Positions 37,301 through 46,375 are shown, numbered from the stretch's first letter. The stretch: 64,000 nucleotides of DNA from Asterias rubens (GCF_902459465.1 NC_047076.1:14450367-14514366), one strand, 5' to 3'. Numbers and translations: made by a program. The notes: generated from the letters alone by a model not told the origin.

Positions 37301-37520
37301 ATATTATTATTATTCTTAATTTTGTTTCAGTCGAATTCCACTATTCATTGAAGGAACACAAGAGTATTGTCCAGACAAGAAGGTATCATTCAAGTTAAAA
37401 CCCAGTGATAGTTCAGCCTTCTGTCCTCTGCTTCCTAACTACCCACCAGGAGAATTCACCAAGTCACCACAAGCTGCAGTTGCTGCTACACAAACTCAAA
37501 CGGCTGGATGTGGAGACTAG
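19344..37520 (+). CDS. GLCCI1: GLCCI1 / FAM117-family protein, complete, seven exons
   Basis: Exons 19344-19608, 31422-31591, 32550-32624, 33608-33898, 34577-34835, 35375-35501 and 37331-37520 (TAG 37518-37520). All junctions are GT-AG with compatible phases (1,0,0,0,1,2), giving 458 residues. The N terminus has QPMRATLPVTLQVRQSSPTR (human QPIRATVPYQLL...SPTR). RRTNSLDTIAVPYLSGYWPR (about 101-120) is the family hallmark, followed by KRSSSWGSADNLKE and KLRQQLRKQ (about 157-179). DGRRAPPP and GTQTP are in exon 5, and PPDGCEKV in exon 6. TQT motifs, of the kind bound by dynein light chain LC8, sit at 144-146, 296-298 and 449-453. The family is serine-rich and soluble; vertebrate GLCCI1 is glucocorticoid-induced and its biochemical role is unclear. 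Intron 1 is 11.8 kb and holds many repeats. The ATG was chosen because it follows a TATA box and no upstream in-frame ATG exists. It follows UMAD1 on the same strand, as in vertebrates. Confidence 0.92.
19803..20228. mobile_element. Foldback element family C, copy 1
   Basis: Inverted ends: 'agggctcaatttcatggctc' on the left and 'gagccatgaaattgggccc' on the right. Inner arms carry 'ttctgcgctta' and its inverse 'taagcacagaattc'. Copies also lie at 27924 and 41204. It is in GLCCI1 intron 1 and has no coding capacity. Confidence 0.8.
20229..21897. other. GLCCI1 intron 1 segment, no exon
   Basis: No recognised gene. A block near 21060-21235 repeats 'gactactcaa'-like and 'gtcg' motifs (ttagtcg, actagtcg) in both orientations and may be a decayed foldback element. 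Confidence 0.35.
21898..22287 (+). mobile_element. TTAA-flanked MITE family B, copy 1
   Basis: TTAA at both ends (21898-21901 and 22284-22287) encloses inverted termini AGGCAGTGGACAC and GTGTCCACTGCCT. The interior includes 'gaggtctcgaaatcaa' and 'ttttcacaggttagttat'. The open frames inside are not genes. Copies also lie at 39132, 49431 (inverted), 53183, and one chimaera at 47640. Confidence 0.88.
22405..22866. repeat. 20-bp tandem array, about 23 copies
   Basis: The unit 'gttaccagtattggtataac' is repeated without spacers, with scattered substitutions (gttacaagta, tataccagta, gtataatgtt). The unit is itself partly palindromic (taccagtattggta). It ends 17 bp before a family A MITE. Confidence 0.97.
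22883..23256 (+). mobile_element. TTAA-flanked MITE family A, copy 3
   Basis: TTAA at 22883-22886 and 23253-23256 bounds AGCCATTGGACCCTTTCGG and CAAAAGTGTATAATGGCT. The full-length interior includes 'atgtcatgacacggcgaaa'. This copy shows most clearly that the target duplication is TTAA, as in piggyBac-type transposons. Confidence 0.88.
24229..24404. repeat. Foldback element, about 175 bp
   Basis: The left side 'gttgatttcaccaaactcta' with 'aagaattaatcttagga' is mirrored by 'ttaggattaatcctagca' with 'tttcgtgaaatcggc'. A smaller inverted pair 'cctaagctaggacgggttacccgtcct' (split here) lies inside, near 24330-24360. Confidence 0.65.
24405..26940. other. GLCCI1 intron 1 segment, no exon
   Basis: AT-rich with many 'acatgtacatgta' self-complementary runs (for example 24475, 25227, 25930). 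No gene or element boundary can be drawn. Confidence 0.4.
26941..27025 (-). mobile_element. tRNA-derived SINE head
   Basis: On the minus strand 'tagctcagttgggtagagca' is a pol III box A and 'ggccgttggttcaaattacg' holds box B, about 35 bp apart as in tRNA. The acceptor stem does not pair, so this is a SINE head or tRNA pseudogene and not a functional tRNA. Confidence 0.6.
27095..27395. mobile_element. Foldback element family H, copy 2
   Basis: The ends 'atagaccccttgcaatacg' and 'tatgcaatgggtctgtat' are inverted copies, with 'tgtatacaaacatgcacaa' inside. It is related to the palindrome at 6388 and to a left end at 36969. Confidence 0.6.
27924..28150. mobile_element. Foldback element family C, copy 2
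   Basis: 'gggcccactttcatggctct' on the left and 'gctatgaaattgggccc' on the right; the inner 'ttctgcgctaac' is mirrored by 'gcgctaattctgtgcttacg'. Confidence 0.78.
28700..29145 (+). pseudogene. Decayed non-LTR retrotransposon (LINE) RT C-terminal fragment
   Basis: Around 28965-29130 a broken frame reads like the thumb region of CR1/Jockey-type reverse transcriptases: KNIQRTAARL, then DWLPIHQ, then a segment ending ILMFKALHT. Stops and at least one frameshift separate the pieces. The open frame at 28734-28928 probably covers the preceding region of the same relic. No endonuclease or catalytic YxDD part is present. Confidence 0.5.
29524..29543. repeat. Poly-C run
   Basis: About 18-20 consecutive C residues; it creates a spurious glycine-rich frame on the minus strand. 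Confidence 0.9.
30455..30538 (+). mobile_element. Retroelement 3'-end-like tail
   Basis: 'gcgccatgagcgtcagtcat' is followed by 'gcgccttataaattgtc' and an ATT tail. The same arrangement (gcgccatgagc ... ttataag ... ATT-rich) is seen near 15035, and a shorter one near 37285 (aaggcgttattataaat). This suggests a shared LINE or SINE 3' terminus. Confidence 0.4.
30555..30755. repeat. 21/20-bp tandem array with two unit types
   Basis: Six to seven copies of 'gaatcctgtaggtacatccat' (21 bp, shown split as gaatcctgta + ggtacatccat) are followed by about four copies of 'gtatacttaggtacatccat' (20 bp). The shared 'aggtacatccat' half shows how one type replaced the other. GLCCI1 intron 1. Confidence 0.95.
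31628..32150. repeat. 57-bp minisatellite, about nine copies, after GLCCI1 exon 2
   Basis: The unit begins 'agaatgtatcaacagaatag' and ends 'agctggtagtggcatgg'. Because 57 is a multiple of three, stop-free frames of 138 and 150 codons open on opposite strands; these are artefacts. The array begins only about 36 bp past the exon 2 donor. The first copies carry small changes (gtagagg, and a 2-bp loss near 31706). Confidence 0.95.
32889..33176. repeat. 96-bp tandem repeat, three copies
   Basis: Copies start at 32889, 32985 and 33081 (tgcgggctga...catgggccta) and are nearly identical. GLCCI1 intron 3. Confidence 0.93.
33384..33524. repeat. Foldback element in GLCCI1 intron 3
   Basis: 'aggtggcagcagacctaccg' with 'ggtaaatttccattg' is mirrored by 'caatggctttacccgg' with 'taagtctgctgccacct'. 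The ends 'gggagact' and 'agtctcc' also pair. Confidence 0.8.
33899..34576. repeat. GLCCI1 intron 4 with an inner foldback
   Basis: 'gatcgcattctcacagtg'...'gccgagtac' (34189-34226) is mirrored by 'gtacgcctggcagactgt'...'gagaatacgat' (34313-34341). 'ccttacactttcg' near 33938 is shared with 27049. Nothing coding. Confidence 0.5.
35517..35997. mobile_element. Foldback element in GLCCI1 intron 6
   Basis: The ends 'taggccttttcacac' and 'gtgtaaaaagcctac' are inverted copies. Inside, 'gtcgatccggatatgg' and 'ctatccggataaggttcga' are also inverted. The open frame at 35604-35858 has no family resemblance. Confidence 0.55.
36118..36703. repeat. 53-bp minisatellite, 11 copies
   Basis: The unit is 'agtttctttgccttcttagc' + 'aagctgcttaggttttagca' + 'ttcagcttccagt', with starts every 53 bp from 36121 to 36651. 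'cttagc' and 'ctttgc' variants alternate in some neighbouring copies. GLCCI1 intron 6. A small 'catgctagcttggccccgcg' repeat follows at about 36800-36870. Confidence 0.96.
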
Positions 37521-37941
37521 GTATTAGTTTCATTTCAGCCTGATGCAGAGACCAATGTGCTGCTTTGGTTGATGAGTGGTATCTACACCAGATGAATCTA
37601 ATCATTGTACATGCAGTATTCATCATATCATGTATTGTATACAAACAGTCCATTTTCATTACAATCCATTTGCTAACCATAGACCCTTTCCAGTGATGTT
37701 ATTATTTGCATTGGAACATTGAGGTCTGCCATTGTGGATTACATGTACAACGTATGTTTGTACAGTTTTCCTAATGTAATGTGCTTGACGTGCACATGTA
37801 GGTACTGTATCAAGGGGAGCAATACTAGTGATGTCATCTTTTAAGGGTCTATGGTCACAACAGTTGCAGCAGTTTTGCCTCTGAAGCAAATCTTGTATTT
37901 GGAGTGCTCTCCCATTTAAGGAAACTCAAGTTTTCGTTTCC

Positions 37942-37947
37942 AATAAA
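37942..37947 (+). terminator. Poly(A) signal of GLCCI1
   Basis: AATAAA about 420 nt past the GLCCI1 stop codon, the first canonical signal downstream. Confidence 0.5.
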
Positions 37948-39131
37948 CCACAGTTAGAACCAAGAACACTTAACAAAAGGTAGAAGCAATTGTAGTTACT
38001 GTACTTTTGTTTTGACAGTTATTCCATGTTGTAAAATACCATTGGAGAAAATGGAACTTGACCTCTAACAAAATCACACACAAAAAAACGATTAAGGTTT
38101 TTCTGTTTCTGCAGAAACAATGCAAAAGATTAATTTTGAAAGAACGAGATATTCTTCTCTGTATATATCCCTTATTATAAAAAAAACATGCATTTACAAA
38201 CAATAATTAGTTGACTGGTATAATCTTGGAAACAAGTGAGTTAAAAAGTTATACATTGCAATGCATTCAAGATGAATTACATTGATATCACTAAACTCTA
38301 AAATTGTATTGTCATCTTAGACTTCGAAAACAAATTATGCAAAAAAGGGCTCATCGAAAGTTACTTGTAAACAATTCAGATTAAAACAATCCATCAAAAT
38401 GGGTTTATTTTATTCTTATCTTTTTATTTTTGTGGTACAAATAAAATAAATGAAATCAACCAAATTCCATATGAGCATTTACTCATAATGCTGTGTTATA
38501 ACACTTCTCAAAACACTGAACTGCGGAGAAAGTAACTGAGCGGGTTAAAAACATTTGAGACCTTTTCCCATGCAGCAATGCATGTAGCTATAGTACTGGC
38601 CCCACCACATTGACTGGTCATACCTATTATTACCACTTTGGACAATCGTACAGAGTTTTGCCATAATTGTTCATTTTTGTGATGTGCCCATAAAAAAAAC
38701 ACTACATGCAAGCAGTTCAAAACTATGCAAAATGAGGCATTGATAAAAATATAATAATATTAATAAATCAAAATAATAGCCATTTTTATATAGTGAAATT
38801 TTCTGTCAAATCCTTGTCCTGTCATCAAATATAACAACCTGAAAAGAGCAGGAAATCCCAATGTACAGGACAAGTTTTGGGTGGACATATATTTCCAGCC
38901 AGTTAGCTACTCTCAATGTTTAATTTGGGTGCATTTCAGAATCTGTACTTAATTGTCATCTAATGCATCAAATAGTAGAAGTCGTTTGGATGTATGTTTA
39001 TGTTAATGCAGTAATAGGGCCACTTGGCCACTGGTCTTGCAGCTAACAAACTTCATTGTAGCAAATAATTATGTTTTCTACCATTTTTTTTATTCATCCT
39101 TGCCCAACCTGTAGGAGGAGGGTTTATAGGC
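37948..39131. other. Intergenic, no gene seen
   Basis: AT-rich DNA with scattered AATAAA-like sites (for example near 38445) that could serve longer GLCCI1 3' ends. Short open frames show no resemblance to known proteins. Confidence 0.4.
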
Positions 39132-39594
39132 TTAATGGCAGTGGACACTACTGGTAGTTACGCAAAATAATTATTAGCATAAAACCTTACATGGTAACGA
39201 GTAATGGGGAGCTGTTGATAGTATAAAATGTGAGAAACAGCTCCCTCTGAAGTAACAAAGTTTTCGAGAAAAAAGTAATTTTCAACGAATTTGATTTTGA
39301 GACCTCAGAATTAGATTTTGAGGTTTCAAAATCATGCATCTGAAAGTACACGACTTTGTGTGGCAGGGGTGTTTTTTATTTCATTATTATCTCGCAACTT
39401 CAACAACCAATTGACCTCAAATTTTGACAGGTATGTTATTTTATGCATATGTTGAGATACACCTAGTGAGAAGACTGCTCTTTGACAATTACCAATAGTG
39501 TCCAGTGTCTTAAAGCGTGTACATGTATGTTGAGATACACAGAGTGAGAAGAGTAGTCTTTTACAATTACCAATAGTGTCCAGTGTCTTTAAAA
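39132..39594 (+). mobile_element. MITE family B, copy 2, with a duplicated right end
   Basis: TTAA at 39132-39135 and 39510-39513 bounds a full family B element (TGGCAGTGGACACTA ... TAGTGTCCAGTGTC). A second partial copy of only the right 80 bp follows at once (39514-39594, ending 'accaatagtgtccagtgtct' and TTAA). The tail is either a tandem partial duplication or a second truncated insertion. Confidence 0.82.
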
Positions 39595-40559
39595 AGCCTA
39601 AATTGAAGTAAATCTCAAAAATAATGTTTGGAAAATCCTTTGGTCGCCTGGATTGTTGTGTTACTGGCCAATGCTGAAATGACTGGATTTGAGGCCTTTG
39701 GTTCAATGGTAGATAATACATCCAAACAGTGCTAGCTAGGTACATGTAGAATCCTCTCAATAATAACTTGGAATGACTTGGTCATTTCATTTCATTCTCA
39801 TCATTTCTCTCTCTGTGTTGTTTTATGTGTAAGTTTTACAGCCAAAAATGCACTTAATTGGATGCAACTCAAGTTGAGTTACATCCTTTTGTGGCATTTG
39901 AAGCTGTGTATTTTGATAACACATTCACAGTTGAGCTGAAGGTTTGTCTGTTGAGCTGAAGGTTTGTCTGGGCAATTATTTGTCAGACCAAAAGTCATAA
40001 CTCTCATCTCAGGACTAAAACCACTGATTTGTAGGATTCAAGTTTGAATTCATGCTATTCAAGTAAAGTGGCCCGGGTTTCTTGTTGATTAAAGGCAAAG
40101 CAAAAAAATTCTTGGTTGCAATAGACATGGGATCACGTATTTGGTAATAATGTGTACATTCAAGATCAGTCAATTCCTGCAGTTACATGTAAGTCTGCTT
40201 TTTCTTAGTGTTTCTCATTGGTGTTGTTGGTAGCACAAGAACAAGAACAGACTTCATTGTACAATGTGTACATGTACATTGAGCAAGGCATTTTAGGATG
40301 AGAGAATTGTTGTGAGATAGTCTACACCTTATAACACAATCCAATAGGACTGTGTGTACAGATTTCTGCTTGTCTGTGTGTACTTATAACACTTATTAGT
40401 GCTAGACATTTTTAGGGGGTTTGTGTGTTTGTGATTTTTGTTTGGACAGTGTTATTGGGTGGTTTAGGACACAAGCTACTTCAAATGTCGTTGAAGCCTC
40501 CATTGTTTGTGCATGAAATTGAGTTGACTACATAATACTCCTAATGGTATCATTGAAAA

Positions 40560-40870
40560 TAACCCATCATCGGTTACTCATGATGGTTACATCAGCTTGC
40601 ACAGTGAACTTTGACCAATTGGATACCCCTGTCTGCTTCTTGACCCATCTGGTACAGTGAACTTTGACCTATCATGGGTTACCACTGATGGTTACATGAG
40701 CTTGTACAGTGAACGTGATGCATCATGGGATACCCCTGTCAGCTTCAGCTTGTACAATGAACTTAACCCATCATGGGTTATCCCTCTCAGCTTGTACAAT
40801 GAACTTAACCCATCATGGGTTATCCCTCTCAGCTTGTACAATGAACTTTGACCCATCATGGGTTACTCGA
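40560..40870. repeat. Degenerate tandem repeat, about 42-bp unit
   Basis: 'cttgtacaatgaacttaacc' + 'catcatgggttatccctctcag' is repeated two to three times almost exactly (40748-40865), with more diverged copies upstream to about 40560. Open frames here come from the repeat. Confidence 0.8.
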
Positions 40871-41203
40871 CCTACAGTAAGGCACAGTGTCCCCAATCTA
40901 ACTTGATGTTTGTTACTGCTGTATTAAAAGATGTTTGTTATTTTTATTTGATAGTATAGATGGTTTGAATGAATTTTCCCCAAAAACACAACCATCATTG
41001 TATTCAATGTATATATCATTTTGTGCTTTTTTTATTCAACTATATAATCTAGTTCCAAGTTAACTGAAACTGAGAAACCCTTGTATTTCAGTGTCCATGA
41101 TTTATTTTAGGCTGCTTTTCTGAATGGCGCTTAATAATCTGTACTGTTGCATTATCTTGATTTGTTTTTGACACAACCAACTGATTAGAAATAAAGTATA
41201 GAA

Positions 41204-41466
41204 CAGGGCCCAATTTCATGGCTCTGCTTTACGTATGCACAGAATCAGCACTTAAGGAAGCAAGGAATTATGTGCTTACAGCAAGCGTATTTCACAAGTT
41301 CGCAGCGAATTTTGGCTTCTGCCCATGCATACTCCACATTACATACATGTAGGCATTCTACACTTACAGGTCTAGCGCAGAAGTTTGCGCTAGCATGTAA
41401 GCGGGGAATCGTGATTGTCATCAGCGCATATTTTTGCGGTAAGCAGAGCCATGAAATAGGGGCCAG
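41204..41466. mobile_element. Foldback element family C, copy 3
   Basis: 'cagggcccaatttcatggct' on the left and 'gagccatgaaataggggcc' on the right, with inner inverted 'cttacagcaagcgtatttca'-type arms as in the copies at 19803 and 27924. Confidence 0.8.
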
Positions 41467-41530
41467 ATACTTTCTATCATTGTGCTACATCACTCAACAT
41501 ACAAGTTATACAACAATGTACATAATTGCT

Positions 41531-41660
41531 TTTCTCCAGAAGACGATCAGAGCATACTGATCGAAACGTCCAGTTGAAAACCAACAGTTCTTTTCAGAAC
41601 CACCCCAACTCATTAGAGATAGTCATTACATGGTGTTACTGCAAACCTTTCTATAATGTA
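41531..41660 (+). mobile_element. Solo terminal segment of a Penelope-like element
   Basis: Matches the right arm of the Penelope-like fragment at 52160-52290: 'ttctccagaagacgatcaga', 'ctgatcgaaacgtc', 'cttttcagaaccacccca' and 'tacatggtgttac' occur in the same order. No coding part is present. Confidence 0.65.
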
Positions 41661-42127
41661 CATAATGAAATTTAAGGCAACATGTGTTCTTTAATTTATG
41701 CATGCTCTGGGCAAAGCCTTTCCACCACAAACAAACAAAACTTTAATACCAAAGAAATCAATTATTGATCCGTTTTCTTCTTATTATTATTGCACTGGAC
41801 CAACTGTACAAAATTTGGTTTTATTTGTTTTTATTTTTTAGAAGAAATTTTGAGTGATGTGTACAATGCAGTTTTAATTGTTTTAATATCTGAGAAAAAA
41901 AAGGAGTAGGAAATGGACTGATAAACATTGTTGTTATGTGAGAACAATGGAAAATGTCCCTTACATTAAAGGGCAACTTAGTATGATTGTCATACGAGAG
42001 ATCGTTTACAGGAACAAGACCAATTGCTAAGTTTACTTGTAAAGATATGAATGTATGATAAGACCAAACAGACGTGAAATGGAATGACCCTTAAATGTAA
42101 GAAGAGCAATCAGGGCATCATCAACAC

Positions 42128-42371
42128 CTGGGCCCAATTTCATAGAGCTGCTAAGACAACATTTTGCTAAGCTTGAAATTTCTTCCCAGATAAAAACAGG
42201 ATTACCAGCCAAATTTCCATTTGTTACACAGTGCTTGTTACTGGTATTCAGCTTTTGTTTGCTTATCCTGAAAAACACATGGAAATTTGGTTGGTAAACC
42301 TGTTTTTATCAAGGAAGAAATATCATGCTAAGCAAATTTTTGTGCTTAGCAGCTCTATGAAATTGGGCCCT
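42128..42371. mobile_element. Foldback element family D, copy 1
   Basis: 'ctgggcccaatttcatagag' on the left and 'agctctatgaaattgggccc' on the right; the inner 'gataaaaacaggattaccag' is mirrored by 'ggtaaacctgtttttatcaa'. The outer ends are shared with family C (gggcccaatttcat). Confidence 0.83.
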
Positions 42372-42727
42372 GTTGGTTTAACTGGATTCAGAGTTTGAAC
42401 TGGCTTTAATAGTCGGATTTTGTTGAGAATTCTCTTTTAATTTGACGCGTCAATTGTATCTTCTGAATGTTGATTTCAGTATTTGGAATTCTCAAGATAG
42501 TTGTATATCTTGAGGATTTGGCAAAAGTTAAGAAGAGAATCAAACGTTCATTTACAAATTTGTTGAAAAGATATGACTGATATGAAAGATATGATTGATG
42601 ATTTAGTGAATTGATACATGAAAGGTACATATAGGTGTACTTTAAACACAGTCTTTTCAAAATGTAATGTGTTAAATTGTTATGTTGGTAAAACCTATCC
42701 ACCTACATCTACCCAACAAAGTTAACC

Positions 42728-42894
42728 CAGAGTGAAGGCGGAGTCAACTACAGCATTAAGGAAAACGATAACGATCACGGCGCAAAGAGAACGCATTCTA
42801 TTGGTTGTATGAGTACGTGGAGCAATTAAACTCTTTAGGTCGTGATCGTTTTCGTTTTTCGTTATCGCTGCAGTGTGACTCAGCCTTTACAATG
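42728..42894. repeat. Foldback element, about 165 bp
   Basis: 'aaggcggagtcaactacagc' is mirrored by 'gctgcagtgtgactcagcct', and 'aaaacgataacgatcacg' by 'cgtgatcgttttcgttttt' with 'cgttatcg'. Confidence 0.7.
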
Positions 42895-43361
42895 CTGATG
42901 GGCTGGAATGACTTTGTATATTATATAGTGTGAATGACCCAATTGACTGTGACATAACAAGTAGTCTAAAGTCCTATAAATAGTTGTTAAACATGTTAAA
43001 TGAAGGAAATTCTTCATCTTTCTGGACAGATTCACAAAAGAAGGCAATGAATTTCATTTCAAGAATGAACCATGAATGATTTGACATATAAGGATCATTA
43101 TAAAAGGCTTTGAGTGTGTGTGTGTGTTAAGTGATTTTGTTAATAAAAAAATAACATTTCAGTTGCTTTGTTTATACATTGATAAACATGTGCATCAGTG
43201 GTTGATATTGTGACATTGCTGTTTTAATAAATCCTTTCTTTGTAACAATTATAGCAAGAATTTTATTGTGCTACAAAGCATTTTAATTTCAAGTTAAATT
43301 TTTAAATGCCATAAAAGACAAAAGTCCTATTTTGTCCAATTAGTTTGAAAGTATGGTAGTT

Positions 43362-43856
43362 GTAAAGACAGCAAAAAAAGTAACTCGGCTGTTGTAAAAG
43401 CACCTATATTTTAAATGTTGTTACTCATATTCTAAAAATGAAAATACCAGGAGACGGACAATTTAATTACGATGATTTTGACACCTTGTGTGTTACAATC
43501 AGTCGAGTATTGTTGTCGCGGTAAGTGCTTACAAGTGAAAAGTGCTGATTTCCATTGTTGCAGTAACTCCTATTGACAAGAACAGCTTTTCAAAATTTCC
43601 ACTATTAGCTTCACGCTGAATCAGAGAGATCAATCATGTCAATAGGAGTTACTGCAACATTGGAAATCGGCACTTTTCACCTGCAAGCACTATCCGCGAC
43701 AGCAATACTTTGACCGATTGTAACACACAAGGTGTCAAAATCCCCGTAATAAAATTTGCTGTATCCTGGTATTTTCATTTTTAGATTATGAGTTACAAAT
43801 TTAAAACTATAGGTGCTTTTACAACAGCTTAGTTACTTTTTTTGCTGTCTTTAGAA
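43362..43856. mobile_element. 495-bp foldback element
   Basis: Long arms: 'gacagcaaaaaaagtaact' (43367) is mirrored by 'agttactttttttgctgtc' (43832), 'tgaaaataccagga' by 'tcctggtattttca', 'acaccttgtgtgttacaatc' by 'gattgtaacacacaaggtgt', and 'ttgcagtaactcctattgac' by 'gtcaataggagttactgcaa'. The arms are about 200 bp each with a loop of about 50 bp. Confidence 0.88.
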
Positions 43857-44411
43857 CTAGAAAGCCAAAGTTAAGTTCTTTGGTTGAAAAATAAGTTTGA
43901 AAAAAACTGTACTTATATATCTTGAAGCAAAGGAAATAAATGACTGAATTGATCCGTATGATGTCTTTGTGTATGTGAAAGGTATATTTTTACATTGAGT
44001 ATTAAATGCATTATCGCGATAAGCTCCCGCGATAAGCTCTCGCCGTAAAACGTGAGAAGATCTCATCAGTAATGTCAACATGACCCATAACAGCAAGAAA
44101 GCCTGGTCCACCATCAAGAGGCTGTCTGGCGACCCAACAAAGCCCAAATAGCACAACAACGTTTCTCCTGGTCAAGTTGCCCACTAGCTGCTTCTAAACG
44201 GTAAACGACTAAAGAGTCAGTTAATATATCACATGATTTCGGGCAAGCTTAGCTTGCCCCAAAGCATTTGACATAGCAATTCTCTCTATAGTAAGTCAAA
44301 TTTAGCGAAGTCAGGAGGAAGACGTCACAGTCTGAGAAGTGTTAACGCGTTATGCTTCTTTTGAGATTTATGTCGCCAAAACTCTGCAGCGAATCTTAAT
44401 GGGGTTGTCAG

Positions 44412-44578
44412 TTTAGATGACGGATGGTTCTGCGAGGGTAATGATATTATTTGGTCTCATCTGCCTTTGCGTCGGCTTTGAGGACGGTTGTGATCCCCTT
44501 GGTATGGGCCGACTCTTGCCGAAAACTATGTTTGGCTGAAAACTACTAATATCTTCGTAGAACCATGCATCTACCGCA
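44412..44578. mobile_element. Foldback element family E, copy 2
   Basis: 'gatgacggatggttctgcga' and 'tcgtagaaccatgcatct' form the inverted ends; 'ggctttgagg' in the middle corresponds to the inverted core of the copy at 4424. Confidence 0.6.
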
Positions 44579-44770
44579 ATAACAAAAACTTTCTACCACA
44601 CAGGAAGCTGAATAATACACAACCTGAGAAGCGTTACCAAAATTGTCAACTTGTTAACATTATAAATACTATAACATTATTACTCCAGGGCTTTTCCTGG
44701 CAAGGCAATATTAATGGTCAAAAAGGATCTCTATTCTCCCAAGCAAGGACCTGAACATTTTTCCGAGTTT

Positions 44771-44839
44771 GCTCCTCCCCCTCCCCTCCCCTCCCCTCCC
44801 CTCCCCTCCCCTCCCCTCTCCCCCCCCCCCCCCCCCCCT
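44771..44839. repeat. C-rich simple repeat
   Basis: Several copies of 'ctccc' are followed by about 20 C. This explains the glycine/arginine- and proline-rich frames here. A degenerate relative of the 'gggcccaattt' foldback ends follows at 44867-44990. Confidence 0.9.
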
Positions 44840-45525
44840 GGGGCCTAGGTGGCTTGGTATCCAGGGCCCATTATTTCGTAGAATTGTATGCTTAGCAGAA
44901 ATAAGCTGGATACCACTCACAAGCTGTACATCTTTTTCTGATAAACCCCCCGAAATAGCTATTGGTCCCAGAATTAATAGGGCCCTGTTAATTACTGGCT
45001 AGCGCCCTCTGTAGACTAGTTTTGTTTAGTATTGCATGATCAATCCAAGATGGTGAACATCGCGGGAAGTACAAAATGAGTAAGTTGACAATTTTGACTG
45101 TAAATATCTGTGTAAAGTATTATTTATGAAGCAACTGAAGCACACAAGTCAAGCTATTCATTCCGCCGTCCGCCCAAGAGAAGCTACTTTTAAATGCGTT
45201 CTTTTTGGTTTGGTCTACACCTCTAAACTCTATCGTAGCGTCATACGTTATCGGAATCGACCCTCATATGTTTTCGGTCCCCAACTTTGATTCCCGCAAG
45301 CTGCACCGGTGACAGAAGCTATGCAGTTTACTCACTGTCTGTATTTTCATCAGGCTTAATCATGCTGAGAGTAAAATTTCCTGTCGTTGGTTATGCTCAA
45401 ACATTTATAAAATGATTGATTTTTGGTACTAATCACTAGTGCCAGTACAGTAGTGCATTATTATTAATATTATGCCAACATAACATTCAAATGAGTCAAA
45501 GAAACATCATTCAACCAAAGTCCTT

Positions 45526-45770
45526 TATTAGAATCCAGAGATATCATAGGGCATGAAACTTTCATGCCTAATTATATCTCTGGATTCTAATATTTTTGCT
45601 ACTTTATAAGAATCCAGAGTCAGAGATATCATAAGGCATGAAACTTTCATGCCTTACTTAAGTTATTTATGATATCTCTGGATTCTAATATTTTGGCTAC
45701 TTTATTAGAATCCAGAGATATCATAAGGCATGAAACTTTCATGCCTTATGATATCTCTGGATTCTTATAT
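45526..45770. repeat. Three tandem near-loopless palindromes
   Basis: Palindromes at about 45526-45591, 45604-45690 and 45702-45769. Each has 'agaatccagag'...'ctctggattct' arms, an inner 'gatatcataaggcatgaaa' stretch and the centre 'gcatgaaactttcatgc'. The middle one has small insertions in both arms (cagagt; cttaagttattt). Spacers of about 12 bp share 'gctacttta'. No coding capacity. Confidence 0.93.
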
Positions 45771-46375
45771 AGTAGCCATAATGCCTCAGGACAAAAATGT
45801 AATTAAATTTGTTAAGTAGTAATTGAAACATATTTTTGATTTATTTTGCACGCCATACTAGCTTCTGAATATTCAATAAGGTGTGAAAACGTGACGTTGC
45901 TCCAATGTCCTGCATGCATAAGCACTGTTAATGGGGGACTGTCTCTCGCAAGGTAAAACCAAAACTTAAAAAATTTCAACACACCATGAAGTGTAAGTGT
46001 TATTGTTAAAAAATTGGATAGATGATTTGAAGAAGAAAAAAAAAAGAAGTTTTTGATTGTGAACAATTTTCCTGTTATCCTACTGAAAACACATGACACC
46101 AGGATATATTAGTCATTTTCTTCCTCAACGATTCAACAGCGCAGCCACACTATGCTCAAAACTAGGCTACATGCGATTTCCTTGTCTTCTCATGACTCTT
46201 GAAATGAAAAGTGGAACTTGTTGCAATATGCATAAAGTTGTTTATTGACCTTTGACCTTTCTGGGCCTCAACAAAAGCATTTGCACCATTATTGTCTTTG
46301 CTTTGTTTGTGACGAGTATACTATAACTATACAAACACAATGTAGCTCTGTGTGTGGGCGTGGCACTGTGCTGTT

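Noticed and set aside
41570..41585. Hammerhead ribozyme in the terminal segment of the Penelope-like element
   Set aside because: CTGATCGAAACGTC recalls parts of the hammerhead core, but the CTGATGA...GAAA spacing with a stem II was not found by eye; a covariance-model search would decide.
44711..45002. Glycine/arginine-rich and proline-rich frames
   Set aside because: They come from a (CTCCC)n plus poly-C simple repeat.
45040..45080. First exon of SMPD4 at the AAGATGGTGAAC sequence before gtaagt
   Set aside because: The ATG frame ends in TGA before the donor and no phase joins it to the exon at 47357; at most it is a non-coding exon.
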